From assembly GCA_945881945.1 (NCBI GenBank), contig CAMCVO010000005.1, positions 18,260-82,259 on the forward strand: a stretch of 64,000 nt of DNA, read 5' to 3'. Source of the DNA: Bifidobacterium breve (GTDB lineage Bacteria > Actinomycetota > Actinomycetes > Nanopelagicales > Nanopelagicaceae). Under the pieces are notes generated by a model. That model made no database searches and was not told the origin of the DNA. It was given only the letters and a program-made list of their open reading frames with translations. This document shows, one piece after another, positions 36,029-45,490 of this stretch; position 1 is the stretch's first letter; each line of letters begins with the position of its first letter. The position numbers and the translations under genes were made by a program.

Positions 36029-36769
36029 ATGAGTTATCCACCTGATCACATTGTTAATCAAAGTGGGCCAGCTGGTGTGCTAAAAATTAATTATGGGATG
36101 GGTCCGGATGAGGTAGTTGAGTTTTATGGAAATGATCAAAATCCAGTGGTGGTTTTTCTAATCCATGGTGGATTTTGGCGGCCAACAATTGACCGATCTC
36201 ATCTGCAACTATTATCGGCGGCTTTAGCAGAAGAAGGTCATTACATCGGCTTAATTGAGTATCGACGAGTGCAGGGACAACCAACTCAATATCTGACAGA
36301 TATACTTTCGGCAATTTCGAAAATTAAGGATAAAAAAATTATTTTAATTGGACACTCAGCTGGTGGGCAATTGGCTATTTTGGCAGCTAGAGAAATAAAG
36401 AATTGCATTGGGGTTGTTGCTGCATCACCAGTTGCTGATCTAGTTGCAGGCGAGTTGGAAAATCTTGGCGACGGTGCTATCAATTTGTATCTTGGTGGCA
36501 AAGCTAAGGATTTTCAAGAGCTAGATCCAATAAGAGTTTCTCCTCCAAAATGTATAGTTGAAATTATCCATACCGAAAATGACTTTATTCCAAAACATGT
36601 TGCACAAAACTATTATGATTTGCATAAATCAAATCATGAGAATATTAGATTCACCCTAATAGATAATGCAGACCATTACACCTTGATTGATCCTCGGGGA
36701 AGTGGTTTTGAGAAATTAACTAAGGTTTTAACTGATATGCAAAAAGTTTCATCAGGTGAGATAAAATAA
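36029..36769 (+). CDS. alpha/beta hydrolase, arylformamidase (kynurenine formamidase)-like
   Basis: A 246-residue alpha/beta hydrolase. HGGFW at 46-50 is the oxyanion motif typical of eukaryotic-type kynurenine formamidases (HGGxW), and the nucleophile is S110 in GHSAGG. A late aspartate (ENDF) and histidine (DHYTLID) complete a plausible triad. It would hydrolyse N-formylkynurenine to kynurenine and formate, filling the step between the dioxygenase and kynureninase, although related carboxylesterases share these motifs. It overlaps the next SDR gene by one base (TAATG). Confidence 0.72.
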   Translation: MSYPPDHIVNQSGPAGVLKINYGMGPDEVVEFYGNDQNPVVVFLIHGGFWRPTIDRSHLQLLSAALAEEGHYIGLIEYRRVQGQPTQYLTDILSAISKIKDKKIILIGHSAGGQLAILAAREIKNCIGVVAASPVADLVAGELENLGDGAINLYLGGKAKDFQELDPIRVSPPKCIVEIIHTENDFIPKHVAQNYYDLHKSNHENIRFTLIDNADHYTLIDPRGSGFEKLTKVLTDMQKVSSGEIK

Positions 36770-37560
36770 TGAAGTCTCGAAATATTTTTGTTACCGGCGG
36801 CATGGGTGGAATTGGCAAAGCTTGCGTGCAAAAATTCATAAATCAAGGCGATAAAGTTGTATTCACCTACGCACAAGAAAAATCTAATGAGATTGAGGCA
36901 GAAAAATTTGCGAAGACTCTTGGACCAGAAGCTACCTCAATAGCAATTGATATGAGCGACCCAACCTCAATCAGAGGCGCCCTGGAGCAGTCGCAATCAA
37001 CAATGGGCTCAATTGATACATTGATAAATGCTGCGGCAGTTGGCTCGGCAACTGTGACCTCGTACGCGGATGACAAAGATATGCAGGATTTAAAAATGTT
37101 AGAGATTAATGCATTTGGGGCACTGAAAATTTCTGAGATATTCATTGATCTTAATCGCCATGAAACTTTGGTAAAGAAGCTAATAAATTTCAGTTCAGTT
37201 GGGGGAGGTTTTCAAGCTTTTCCACATTTTAGACTTTCAGATGGAATGAGCAAGGCAGCGGTTTCATTCTTGACGAAGCAACTAGCAGCTGAGCATGTAC
37301 ACACCAACATTGACGTCTTTGCGATTGCGCCAGGTGCAACAAACACAGGCATGTTTCAAGCCAGCACTCTAAATGGAATGACTGATATTGAGCGAAAGGA
37401 TTTTATTGCTCAGTTGCCTAAGGGGCGTTTAATTGAACCAGAGGAGATTGCAAATTTAGTACTTTTCCTTGCTGCAGTTGAGTCAACCTATCTACACGGA
37501 GCGGTAATCGATGCCTCTATGGGATTGGGCTCAAGACCAGGATTAATTAGTGAATTATAA
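36769..37560 (+). CDS. SDR-fold protein lacking the catalytic tyrosine
   Basis: A 263-residue SDR-fold protein with an intact dinucleotide motif (VTGGMGGIG, 8-16) and serines at 142-143. The usual YxxxK is replaced: the position four before the conserved lysine K162 is aspartate (D158 in LSDGMSK). The codon there is GAT, so this is not a one-base artefact of an adjacent tyrosine codon in another frame. Without the tyrosine, ordinary SDR redox chemistry is unlikely. It may bind NAD(P) structurally, use a different acid, or catalyse another reaction. It is translationally coupled to the arylformamidase-like gene. Confidence 0.75.
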   Translation: MKSRNIFVTGGMGGIGKACVQKFINQGDKVVFTYAQEKSNEIEAEKFAKTLGPEATSIAIDMSDPTSIRGALEQSQSTMGSIDTLINAAAVGSATVTSYADDKDMQDLKMLEINAFGALKISEIFIDLNRHETLVKKLINFSSVGGGFQAFPHFRLSDGMSKAAVSFLTKQLAAEHVHTNIDVFAIAPGATNTGMFQASTLNGMTDIERKDFIAQLPKGRLIEPEEIANLVLFLAAVESTYLHGAVIDASMGLGSRPGLISEL

Positions 37561-37622
37561 AGTTATTTACTTCAAAAAGAGTGAAGTAAAATTCAATCTC
37601 AGATGTGTGGTTGTATACCACT

Positions 37623-38558
37623 ATGAGTAATCCTACAAACAGTAAAATATGGGGCGCACTTTGGGTGGTTTATATCGTTTGGGGTTCTACATATCTAGCA
37701 ATTGAGTACTCAATTCGTTCTATGCCTCCGCTACTAGCAATGGGATTCCGCTTTCTTGCAGCCAGCTCTCTTCTCGGTATTGTATTAGTGATTAAATTTG
37801 GTCCGAAATTTTTCCAGGTTTCACCTCGTCAAATTCTAGCTCTTGCTTTGCTTGGAGCACTTTTACTAGGACTTGGCTTAGGAATGGTTACCTTGGCGCA
37901 ATTTAATGATGTTCCTTCTGGCATGGTTGCACTTTTAATCTCAGCCCTGCCATTTTGGATTGCAATTTTCAAAGCAATCGAAGGCGCAAAAACCTCTATT
38001 TGGAGTTGGGTTGGGATTGGAATTGGATTTATCGGAGTTGGTATTTTATTACAGCCAGAGCTATCAAAACCAAATAATAGTTCCCACCTCTTCTGGATGT
38101 TCATGGTGATTCTTGGAAATCTCGGTTGGGCTTTTGGAACTTATATTGCACCTCGCTTGGGCCTACCTAAACAAACTCTAGTTGTGACTTTTTATCAGAT
38201 GCTTCTAGGTGGGGTAGGCATAACGCTAGCTGGGCTGTTAGCTCGAGAGAGTCTCAAAGATTTTTTTGATGCAACTTTTGCATCCTGGATGTGGTGGATA
38301 TTTTTAGTTTTGATCGGATCTATCGCAACGTATACAGCTTACCTTTGGCTCGTTGCCAATGCCCCGGTTGGATTAATTGCAACATATGCATATGTAAATC
38401 CAATTATTGCAGTATTACTTGGTGTGCTCTTTTTGGATGAAAAGTTATCAATAACCTTATTGATTGGCGCAGTGGTAGTGATATTTGGAGTTTTCCTTGT
38501 GGTAAAAACTGAGAGTAAATTAACTGAAATTGTTTCACCCATTGTGGGTGAAAAATAG
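37623..38558 (+). CDS. EamA/DMT-family transporter
   Basis: From the ATG at 37623 this is a 311-residue integral membrane protein with about ten hydrophobic segments in two repeats of the EamA fold. Family landmarks are WGSTYLAIEYSI near the start and AYVNPIIAVLLGVLFLDE in the second repeat. It likely exports, or less often imports, a small metabolite such as an amino acid. The in-frame GTG at 37605 would add six residues without a better signal. A hairpin is encoded at the very end of the gene. Confidence 0.82.
   Translation: MSNPTNSKIWGALWVVYIVWGSTYLAIEYSIRSMPPLLAMGFRFLAASSLLGIVLVIKFGPKFFQVSPRQILALALLGALLLGLGLGMVTLAQFNDVPSGMVALLISALPFWIAIFKAIEGAKTSIWSWVGIGIGFIGVGILLQPELSKPNNSSHLFWMFMVILGNLGWAFGTYIAPRLGLPKQTLVVTFYQMLLGGVGITLAGLLARESLKDFFDATFASWMWWIFLVLIGSIATYTAYLWLVANAPVGLIATYAYVNPIIAVLLGVLFLDEKLSITLLIGAVVVIFGVFLVVKTESKLTEIVSPIVGEK
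38533..38553. terminator. possible hairpin terminator at the end of the EamA gene
   Basis: TTTCACCCA and TGGGTGAAA form a perfect 9-bp stem with a three-base loop, coded within the last residues of the transporter. The downstream sequence is AT-rich but lacks a clean T run, so termination is uncertain. Confidence 0.4.
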
Positions 38559-38717
38559 ATTTAGATTTACACCATTAAAGAGATTTTTAGATTGTAAATA
38601 ACTATATGGGCCTAAAGCTTATGTTGTCTTTGTAAAAAGCGATATGGTCTAAATGTTGGTATAGGCTCTGTCTTTTGACAGATATTGTCCCTATGCTAAT
38701 TTTTCTTGATTTAACTA

Positions 38718-40049
38718 TTATTTCTTAGAATGCTCGTGCAATCTAATTGAGACTTTTTCAACTTGTGCAGATAATTGAGAAAACTCAACTAAAGTCGATT
38801 TGCCAGCTGCAACTACATGCTTGCCATCAACCCACACATCACTAACATCTGCTCGACCAACTGCAAATACCAGTTGAGCAAAAATATTGTGAAGCGGGAT
38901 CAGGTGGGGTTTATTAAGATCAATTAGGATCAGGTCAGCTTGCTTACCAACTTCGATACTTCCAATTGAATCTTCCAGTCCTAAAGCCTTAGCAGCCTCA
39001 ATAGTGGCCATCCTAAAAATTTGGTCAGCTTTGAGATTCTCTGCTCCATTACGTTCGGAATACAAATTGGCTGCCAAACGTATTACAGACCACATATCTA
39101 AATCATTACTGGATGAGCAGCCATCTGTACCGAGAGTGACCGCTAAGTTGCTATCTTGATACTTTTTTATATCCGCAATCCCGCTACCTAATTTGAGATT
39201 GCTACCAGGGCAATGCGCAACCGCTGCATGAAATCTAGCTAAAATTTTAATATCATCATCAGTAAGGTGAACACCGTGGCCAACTATTGTTTGGGATTGT
39301 AAAACCCCAGAGCTCTCTAGTAATGCAGTTGGAGTTTTGGAATATTTCTTTTGAATCTGATCATTCTCAGATAAGTTCTCTGAAATATGTATGCTAATTC
39401 CCGCATTCATCTGCTGTGCCAATTCGCTGACCTGTTTTAAGTGCGATGGTGAGAGTGTGTAGGTAGCATGCGGCATTAAGAATGTTGGAACATTCGGTCC
39501 ACCGATTTCAGATAAGACCTGCTGCCAATTTTTTGCAAGCTCTATTCGCTGCTCCCATTGCAGCCCATCTAATCCTGGAAAATCTAAAAAAATTGGCCCT
39601 GAAATATGCCGGATTCCTGCGCTGACCGCTCCTTTGTGGGCAGCATCAGGAAATAAATACATATCAAGTGTGGTGGTTGTACCAGCCAGCAATGATTCCA
39701 CTGCACCTAATCGGGTTCCTAGTTCAACATTTTCAGGATTCATAATTAAAGATTCTGCTGTCCATACCCGATCGAGAAAACCTTGTAGATCAACACCTTC
39801 TGCCCAGCCTCGAAGTAAAGACATCGCTAAGTGAGTATGAGTATTTATCAGCCCCGGAGCGAGAATTTTGCCATGAGCATCAAATTTATTTTTAGCCTCA
39901 AGATGTGCCAGCTCTTCGGTAGGAGCAATATGTGTTATCTGACCATTTGTTATTGCGATCGAGTAGTTCTTGTGTACCTGATTTTCCTTATTGACTGTAA
40001 TTAGATAGCTAGCATTGATTATCAATGTATCTACCTTTGAAGTAATCAT
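38718..40049 (-). CDS. mtaD: amidohydrolase, methylthioadenosine/S-adenosylhomocysteine deaminase type
   Basis: A 443-residue metal-dependent amidohydrolase. Metal ligands are H71 and H73 in NTHTHLAMSLLRG, a histidine in HISEN, one in GHGVHL, and the aspartate in LGTDGCSSSNDLDM. The GWAEGVDLQGFL segment after the first motif is characteristic of MTA/SAH deaminases. It would convert methylthioadenosine to methylthioinosine. It is the last gene of a minus-strand operon, 12 bp after the phosphorylase gene, and the phosphorylase appears adapted to a 6-oxopurine, which supports this order of reactions. Guanine or other aminopurine deamination is the alternative. Confidence 0.78.
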   Translation of the reverse strand: MITSKVDTLIINASYLITVNKENQVHKNYSIAITNGQITHIAPTEELAHLEAKNKFDAHGKILAPGLINTHTHLAMSLLRGWAEGVDLQGFLDRVWTAESLIMNPENVELGTRLGAVESLLAGTTTTLDMYLFPDAAHKGAVSAGIRHISGPIFLDFPGLDGLQWEQRIELAKNWQQVLSEIGGPNVPTFLMPHATYTLSPSHLKQVSELAQQMNAGISIHISENLSENDQIQKKYSKTPTALLESSGVLQSQTIVGHGVHLTDDDIKILARFHAAVAHCPGSNLKLGSGIADIKKYQDSNLAVTLGTDGCSSSNDLDMWSVIRLAANLYSERNGAENLKADQIFRMATIEAAKALGLEDSIGSIEVGKQADLILIDLNKPHLIPLHNIFAQLVFAVGRADVSDVWVDGKHVVAAGKSTLVEFSQLSAQVEKVSIRLHEHSKK

Positions 40050-40061
40050 CTGGTTAATTCC

Positions 40062-40799
40062 CTAAGAAAAAGACTTAATTGCACTATCAATTATTTTGAT
40101 GACTTTAGAGGTAGCACTTTTAAGTGACAAATCAATATCTGCCATAGTGATTGGTTGATCACTTATACCTGCTGCTGGATTTACTACTACTGCCATGCTG
40201 GCATATCTTAAACCTGCCTCTTTTGCTAAGCACACCTCCGGGATCCCAGTCATTCCTACAACTGTTGCACCGGCAAGGCGGGCTAACCTAATTTCAGTTG
40301 GAGTTTCAAAGCGAGGTCCATTAAAGCCAGCATAAATTCCGCCAACTGAAATTTCTATGCCAGCAGCAGCCGCTGCTGAGATCAAACTTTGTTTCACATT
40401 TTCATCATAAGGATTAGACATGTCAGTGTGCTTAACTCCACCAGGTTGGATCCCATCAAAAAAGGTATTGGCTCGATTAGAGGTGAAATCTATAAAATCA
40501 TCAAGCAGTTGTATTGATCCAGGTACTAGATTTGGATCAATACCTCCAACAACATTTATTGCTATGACAAAATCAACACCGACCTGAGAAAGAGCGTTGA
40601 TATTGGCTCGATAATTGACCGCACTAGGTGGCAGGCTATGGTCAGATTGATGTCTGGTAAGAAAAAATATCTCTGACCCATGCCATCCACCCTGCGTTAA
40701 TTGCGCTTGACCATAAGCTGTTTCTATTATTACTGAAGTAGGTTCGGAAAGTATTGAAAGATTATAGAAACCTGTTCCTGCAATGATACCGATCTTCAT
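40062..40799 (-). CDS. methylthioadenosine/methylthioinosine-type nucleoside phosphorylase
   Basis: A 245-residue MTAP-family phosphorylase. It has GIIAGTGFYN at the N-terminus, NRANTFFDG, YAGFNGPRFETPTEI and GMTGIPEVCLAKEAGL. In human MTAP two aspartates after YASIAMAT contact the adenine amino group. Here the corresponding segment reads SMAVVVNPAAG, with N207 and A209. Asparagine is what 6-oxopurine-specific purine nucleoside phosphorylases use. Methylthioinosine is therefore a better substrate guess than methylthioadenosine, matching the adjacent deaminase. The product is 5-methylthioribose 1-phosphate, the substrate of MtnA encoded at 46829. Confidence 0.82.
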   Translation of the reverse strand: MKIGIIAGTGFYNLSILSEPTSVIIETAYGQAQLTQGGWHGSEIFFLTRHQSDHSLPPSAVNYRANINALSQVGVDFVIAINVVGGIDPNLVPGSIQLLDDFIDFTSNRANTFFDGIQPGGVKHTDMSNPYDENVKQSLISAAAAAGIEISVGGIYAGFNGPRFETPTEIRLARLAGATVVGMTGIPEVCLAKEAGLRYASMAVVVNPAAGISDQPITMADIDLSLKSATSKVIKIIDSAIKSFS

Positions 40800-40833
40800 T
40801 ATGAGCTCACATCCATATATTTAATTAGATAGC

Positions 40834-42342
40834 TTATGCACTAAGTCCAGCCATTAACCTACCTAGATAATCTCGATCCGCATTTTTATTATCAATAGTG
40901 GCGACAATAATTCCGCCAGACATAACAGCTATTCGATCAGAGAGTGAAATAATCTCATCTAACTCAGCAGAAACTAGGAGAACGCCAGCACCCCCATCGC
41001 GAGCTGCAATCAGCTGTTTATGGATGAACTCAATCGATCCAACATCAACACCACGGGTTGGTTGAGCTGCTACTAGTACTTGCAAATCCTGACTGAGCTC
41101 ACGAGCTATTACTACCTTTTGCTTGTTACCACCTGATAATGCTGATGCAAGTGCAGCAGGTGAGGTAGTGCGAATATCAAACTTTTTCACCAGTAGGTCT
41201 GCATTTTTTTTAATTGCACTCATATTACGAAACCAACCTCTAGCAAATGGTTGTTGGTCAAACCGGTTGAGAATTAAATTATCTGCAATTGAGTAAGAGG
41301 AGACCAAACCATGTTTTTCTCTATCCTCTGGAATATGGGATAAACCAGCTTCATGCACCGCATGCGGGTGCATATCTTTTGTTCCCATACCGCCTACCAA
41401 CACTTCACCCTTAGCACGCACACGCATACCGCAAATTGCTTCAACTAATTCGCGCTGGCCATTTCCTTCTACGCCCGCTATGCCAAGAATTTCTCCAGAT
41501 CTAACCTGCAGATCAACACCTTTTACGGCCAGCAACTTTCGATCATCAAAAACCTCTAATCCTTTAACACTTAAAACTGGTTGCCCAGGATTTGCAGCAC
41601 CCTTACTAACCTCCAAAACTACATTTCTGCCAACCATCATTTGCGCCAAACCAGCTTCATCACTTTGTTTCGGAGTGGTAGTACCAACTACTTTGCCATC
41701 ACGTAGTACAACTACTCGATCGGCAAGTGCCATTACCTCACGAAGTTTATGAGTAATAACTATTACTCCAACGCCTAATTGCGCCAAGTTCTTAATGACG
41801 AGTATTAGTTCATCAGTTTCTTGCGGTGTTAGAACTGCAGTTGGCTCATCAAATATCAGAAGCCGTACATCCTTGCTTAGTGCCTTTAAGATCTCTACCC
41901 GCTGTTGCATACCAACTGGAAGATCTTCAATATTCGCAGTTGGATCAACTGCAAGTCCAAATTTTTCTGATAACGCTCGGACCTTCTTCTCTGCTTTTTT
42001 AATACTTATGAATATGCCATCTTTTGGTTCATCACCCAAAATTATATTTTCTGTCACACTCATAACTGGTACTAATTGAAAATGTTGGTGCACCATTCCA
42101 ACACCGCTTGCAATCACCGCTGCTGTATCTCCAGGGGCCATTTGCTTTCCATCAATATAAATCTCACCCTGATCAGGGCGTAATAAGCCAAAAACAGATT
42201 TAACCAGAGTTGATTTACCTGCACCATTTTCACCCAAGAGTGCAACAATTTCACCAGCATTAACCTCAAAAGATATATTGTTGTTGGCGATAACTGAGCC
42301 AAAGCTTTTTGTTAAGTTTTTAACCTGCAGTAAAGTCGCCAT
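40834..42342 (-). CDS. nucleoside ABC transporter, double ATPase
   Basis: A 502-residue protein with two tandem ABC domains, as in the BMP-type nucleoside and MglA/RbsA-type importers. The first has Walker A GENGAGKST (37-45), LIFDEPTAVLTP and a degenerate signature (LPVGMQQR). The second has a modified Walker A (GVEGNGQREL) and a good signature, LSGGNKQK. Asymmetry of this kind is normal for the family. It is transcribed with two permease genes, the phosphorylase gene and the deaminase gene, so imported nucleosides probably feed directly into salvage. Confidence 0.87.
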   Translation of the reverse strand: MATLLQVKNLTKSFGSVIANNNISFEVNAGEIVALLGENGAGKSTLVKSVFGLLRPDQGEIYIDGKQMAPGDTAAVIASGVGMVHQHFQLVPVMSVTENIILGDEPKDGIFISIKKAEKKVRALSEKFGLAVDPTANIEDLPVGMQQRVEILKALSKDVRLLIFDEPTAVLTPQETDELILVIKNLAQLGVGVIVITHKLREVMALADRVVVLRDGKVVGTTTPKQSDEAGLAQMMVGRNVVLEVSKGAANPGQPVLSVKGLEVFDDRKLLAVKGVDLQVRSGEILGIAGVEGNGQRELVEAICGMRVRAKGEVLVGGMGTKDMHPHAVHEAGLSHIPEDREKHGLVSSYSIADNLILNRFDQQPFARGWFRNMSAIKKNADLLVKKFDIRTTSPAALASALSGGNKQKVVIARELSQDLQVLVAAQPTRGVDVGSIEFIHKQLIAARDGGAGVLLVSAELDEIISLSDRIAVMSGGIIVATIDNKNADRDYLGRLMAGLSA

Positions 42343-42345
42343 CTA

Positions 42346-43359
42346 TTAAGCCTTCTCCCGCTCATATGGTTGACCAGCAGCTGCTGGGCCACGAACTTTT
42401 CCAGCGGAAAATGCCAGCACCACAATAGTTAACACATATGGAAGCATGTTTATAAATGGCCCAGGGATATTAACTAAGCCATCTATCATTAATTGGTTAG
42501 CCAGTGCTTGGGCAAAACCAAAGAAAACTGCAGCCAGTAATGCTCCAATTGGATTCCATCTACCAAAGATCATGATCGCCAAGGCGGTAAAGCCTTTTCC
42601 GGCTGAAAATCCACGATCAAAAGAGCCAACAAGCTCAAGTGTTAGATAAGCACCAGTAAGTCCACCAAATGCACCAGCGATAACCACATTTGTATATTTG
42701 ATTCTCAATACTGAAATTCCCGAAGTATCAGCACTACTTGGATGTTCCCCAATCGCTCTAGTACGCAGGCCCCAGGGCGTGTGATAAATTGCAAAATACA
42801 GTACCAAAATAAATATCAGACCAAAGTAGGTTATTGGTCCACTTTGAAATAACACCCGACCTAGGAATGGAATCTCAGCCAGCCCTGGAATAGACCAACG
42901 TGGAAATATTGCAGGTAATGAATAACCTTGCTTATAAAAAAATGATGTTAAACCGGTCGCAAGAATATTCACTATTGTGCCGGCAATAATTTGATCCATT
43001 TTCCAAGATACTGTTAATAGAGCAAGTAGTAACCCAGTAGCCGCGCCACTGGCTATCGCAGCGATCAATCCCCAAATTAGATTTTGAGACAGAGCCGCTA
43101 CAAAAAATCCAAAAAATGATGAAGTTAATAGAGTTCCTTCAATTCCAATGTTTACTACGCCAGTGCGCTCACACATTATTCCAACCATTGCGGCCATCGC
43201 CAGCGGTAATCCAAAAGTTATCGATGATGCAGCCACGGCAACAGTTGAAACTGAATTAATTGTATAAGCGATGGCAATAGCAAGTATGACAAGATAGAGG
43301 TAGATCGTCTTTTTTGAGCGCATCACTGATTTAGTCATTTTAGTTACTACCCCAACCAC
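42346..43359 (-). CDS. nucleoside ABC transporter permease (BmpG/NupQ type)
   Basis: A 337-residue membrane permease with about nine to ten hydrophobic segments. GIEGTLLTSSFFGFF and the conserved loop TRAIGEHPSSADTSGI are typical of the second permease of BMP-type nucleoside importers. It overlaps the other permease gene by 20 bp and ends three bases before the ATPase gene. Confidence 0.85.
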   Translation of the reverse strand: MVGVVTKMTKSVMRSKKTIYLYLVILAIAIAYTINSVSTVAVAASSITFGLPLAMAAMVGIMCERTGVVNIGIEGTLLTSSFFGFFVAALSQNLIWGLIAAIASGAATGLLLALLTVSWKMDQIIAGTIVNILATGLTSFFYKQGYSLPAIFPRWSIPGLAEIPFLGRVLFQSGPITYFGLIFILVLYFAIYHTPWGLRTRAIGEHPSSADTSGISVLRIKYTNVVIAGAFGGLTGAYLTLELVGSFDRGFSAGKGFTALAIMIFGRWNPIGALLAAVFFGFAQALANQLMIDGLVNIPGPFINMLPYVLTIVVLAFSAGKVRGPAAAGQPYEREKA

Positions 43360-44398
43360 TTGTTACTTGAGTAGTAGTATCATTTTTTAACTTTAAGATT
43401 CGACTGATTATTGGTGCCGTTACAAAGAACAAAACAATTGCAAGAATCAGATCAATTATCTCAGGGCTTACACCTGCGCTAAATTGCATAGTTGGACCAG
43501 CCCCGCGCATTCCTCCAAATAGTATTGCCCCAGGGATCACAGCCAATGGATTAGCTCGGGCAAGTAGTGCGATAGTGATTCCATCAAAGCCAAGCCCTTG
43601 GTTAAAGGCAGGTTCAAATTTACCTACTACGCCTAAAGTTTCAACTGCACCACCAAAACCAGCCAGAGCGCCGCAAGCAACCATTGCAAAAACTGTATTT
43701 CGTTTAACCGCAATTCCTGCATACCAAGCTGCATTTTTATTTTTACCAACTGTTTCAAATCTAAACCCAGTTGTGGTTTTCTTGAAAATCCACCAAACAC
43801 CAAGTGCTAGTAGGCCGCTGAGAAAAAAGCCGATTGGTAGACCAGCAACACTGCCAATCTTGGCAGTGTCTAAAACTTCAGGCGTCCTGGCAATAATTGA
43901 ACCCTCTTCTTTTAAGGGTCCATTAGATAAGTATTCGGCTAACTGCAAAACGATACTATTTAACATGATTGTTGTTATGACCTCATGGATACCACGGTAT
44001 GCCTTCAGTGCACCAGCAATATAACCAACGATTGATCCAAAGAATCCACCAATCAGTAGGCACAGCGGAACATGAGCAATCATTGGCAATCCTGTGATTG
44101 CATACCCAGCCCATGCAGCAGCTAGTGCGCCAGAAATTAGTTGACCTTGCGCGCCAATGTTAAAAAGTCCAGCCCTTAGACCAATCACCACTGCCAACCC
44201 GCTAATTGCAAGCGGGGTGGCTTTACCAAAAGTTTTGGCAAGTCCTTCTTGGGTTGAAAATGCGGTAGTGAATAAGCTTTGATAAGCCTTAACCGGGTCT
44301 GAACCTTGAGTGATCATTAAAATTGCGCCAATTGCGAATGCAATAAAAAGTGCAATTAGCGGAGTAATCCAAGCACGAATAAATCTCACGACATCCAC
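43340..44398 (-). CDS. nucleoside ABC transporter permease (BmpF/NupP type)
   Basis: A 352-residue permease paired with the one downstream. Landmarks are GLFNIGAQGQLISGALAAAW and the loop FRFETVGKNKNAAWYAGI. About ten membrane segments are visible. It is the first gene of the operon permease-permease-ATPase-phosphorylase-deaminase, starting at a GTG 48 bp downstream of the end of the alpha/beta hydrolase gene. Confidence 0.85.
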   Translation of the reverse strand: MDVVRFIRAWITPLIALFIAFAIGAILMITQGSDPVKAYQSLFTTAFSTQEGLAKTFGKATPLAISGLAVVIGLRAGLFNIGAQGQLISGALAAAWAGYAITGLPMIAHVPLCLLIGGFFGSIVGYIAGALKAYRGIHEVITTIMLNSIVLQLAEYLSNGPLKEEGSIIARTPEVLDTAKIGSVAGLPIGFFLSGLLALGVWWIFKKTTTGFRFETVGKNKNAAWYAGIAVKRNTVFAMVACGALAGFGGAVETLGVVGKFEPAFNQGLGFDGITIALLARANPLAVIPGAILFGGMRGAGPTMQFSAGVSPEIIDLILAIVLFFVTAPIISRILKLKNDTTTQVTSGWGSN

Positions 44399-44446
44399 CC
44401 ATGGCTTATCATCTAAGACCTAAATCTACCCGTGGCAATTTCTCTG

Positions 44447-45448
44447 TCAACCACGATTAAAAGCACCAATGATTGCATCAAATCGTCGCTGCCAAACAGT
44501 TTTTGAGATCCTCGCATCTGGATTGAAAAGTTCCCCAGCATGAAACATCCCGGGTATTAAGTAAAACTCCACCTGATTGCCAGCCGCCTGTAATCGCTTG
44601 ACAAAATCAATCACATCATCTCGAAACAGGTCTACATCACCAACATCGGTATAAATTGGAGCTAATCCGGATAAGTTCTCAGCTCGGGCCGGTGCTGCAT
44701 AAATGCTTACCTGAGAAAATTCTGGGCTGGCTTCAGAAAAAGGCTGCTGGCCTAGATACCAACCCCAAGATTGGATATTCGCCTTTCGATCCCATACTCC
44801 AAGATCGGTGATCTCATAGGTGGCTGGAGTTTGGTTTCGGTCATCAATCATTGGATATGGCGCACAGATTAGAGCAAACTGTTTAATCGCCTCTTCTTTC
44901 ATTCGCAGTGCCAATGCAATCGCTAGTCCGCCACCAGCACTGCCGCCATAGAGCACAATTTTATCTGGTGAAATTTTTAACTCTAGGGTGTTTGCTCTTA
45001 CCCATGAGCTCACATCTGCGCAGTCATCCAATGCAGCCGGAAATGGATGTTCGGGCGCAAGTCGGTATTGAATTGCTATAACTAAGCAATCTAACTTCAG
45101 TGATAAAAAGGCAGCGTTAGCATCATCTGAGTTGAGATCTCCCATAACCATGCCACCACCATGGATTAATATCACTGCGCAATCAATGTGGCGGGTAGTA
45201 GTTGGATCCACGGGGCGATAAAGTCGAATAGGAATGTCAGGCCCACCATGTTTAGATGCAATCTTCATGTCGGTTCGATTGACCGACTGGGTCAGTGGGA
45301 ATTGAGATAGATATTTGGCAATCAATTCTCGTCGTTCTTCAATACTCTCAGGTGCGTTTAAACCGCCTGGGTAATTACTTAGCAGTAGATCTAAACTCTC
45401 CTGCAACTGTGGATCCACCTGATATTTTCTGGCTTGAGTATTGGTCAT
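44447..45448 (-). CDS. alpha/beta hydrolase, hormone-sensitive lipase family
   Basis: A 333-residue esterase/lipase of the alpha/beta hydrolase-3 (HSL-like) family. The oxyanion motif HGGG is at 96-99 and the nucleophile S170 in GGSAGG. A DVGDVDLFRDD segment carries the likely acid, and a late histidine occurs in GMFHAG. No signal peptide is seen, so it acts in the cytoplasm on short-chain or aryl esters. It sits between the nucleoside-binding lipoprotein gene and the permease genes but has its own leaderless promoter, so a role in nucleoside metabolism is not implied. Confidence 0.8.
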   Translation of the reverse strand: MTNTQARKYQVDPQLQESLDLLLSNYPGGLNAPESIEERRELIAKYLSQFPLTQSVNRTDMKIASKHGGPDIPIRLYRPVDPTTTRHIDCAVILIHGGGMVMGDLNSDDANAAFLSLKLDCLVIAIQYRLAPEHPFPAALDDCADVSSWVRANTLELKISPDKIVLYGGSAGGGLAIALALRMKEEAIKQFALICAPYPMIDDRNQTPATYEITDLGVWDRKANIQSWGWYLGQQPFSEASPEFSQVSIYAAPARAENLSGLAPIYTDVGDVDLFRDDVIDFVKRLQAAGNQVEFYLIPGMFHAGELFNPDARISKTVWQRRFDAIIGAFNRG

Positions 45449-45454
45449 TGACTC

Positions 45455-45460
45455 GTCCTA
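45455..45460 (-). promoter_or_regulatory. -10 box (TAGGAC), leaderless start at 45448
   Basis: On the minus strand TAGGAC ends six bases before the hydrolase ATG. The last base deviates from TANNNT. Confidence 0.45.
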
Positions 45461-45490
45461 CTCACCATATTGGTTTAGAAATCAATAAAT

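Noticed and set aside
38668..38681. CTGTC-TTTT-GACAG hairpin in the gap after the EamA gene
   Set aside because: Only a 5-bp stem and no following T run, so not a convincing terminator.
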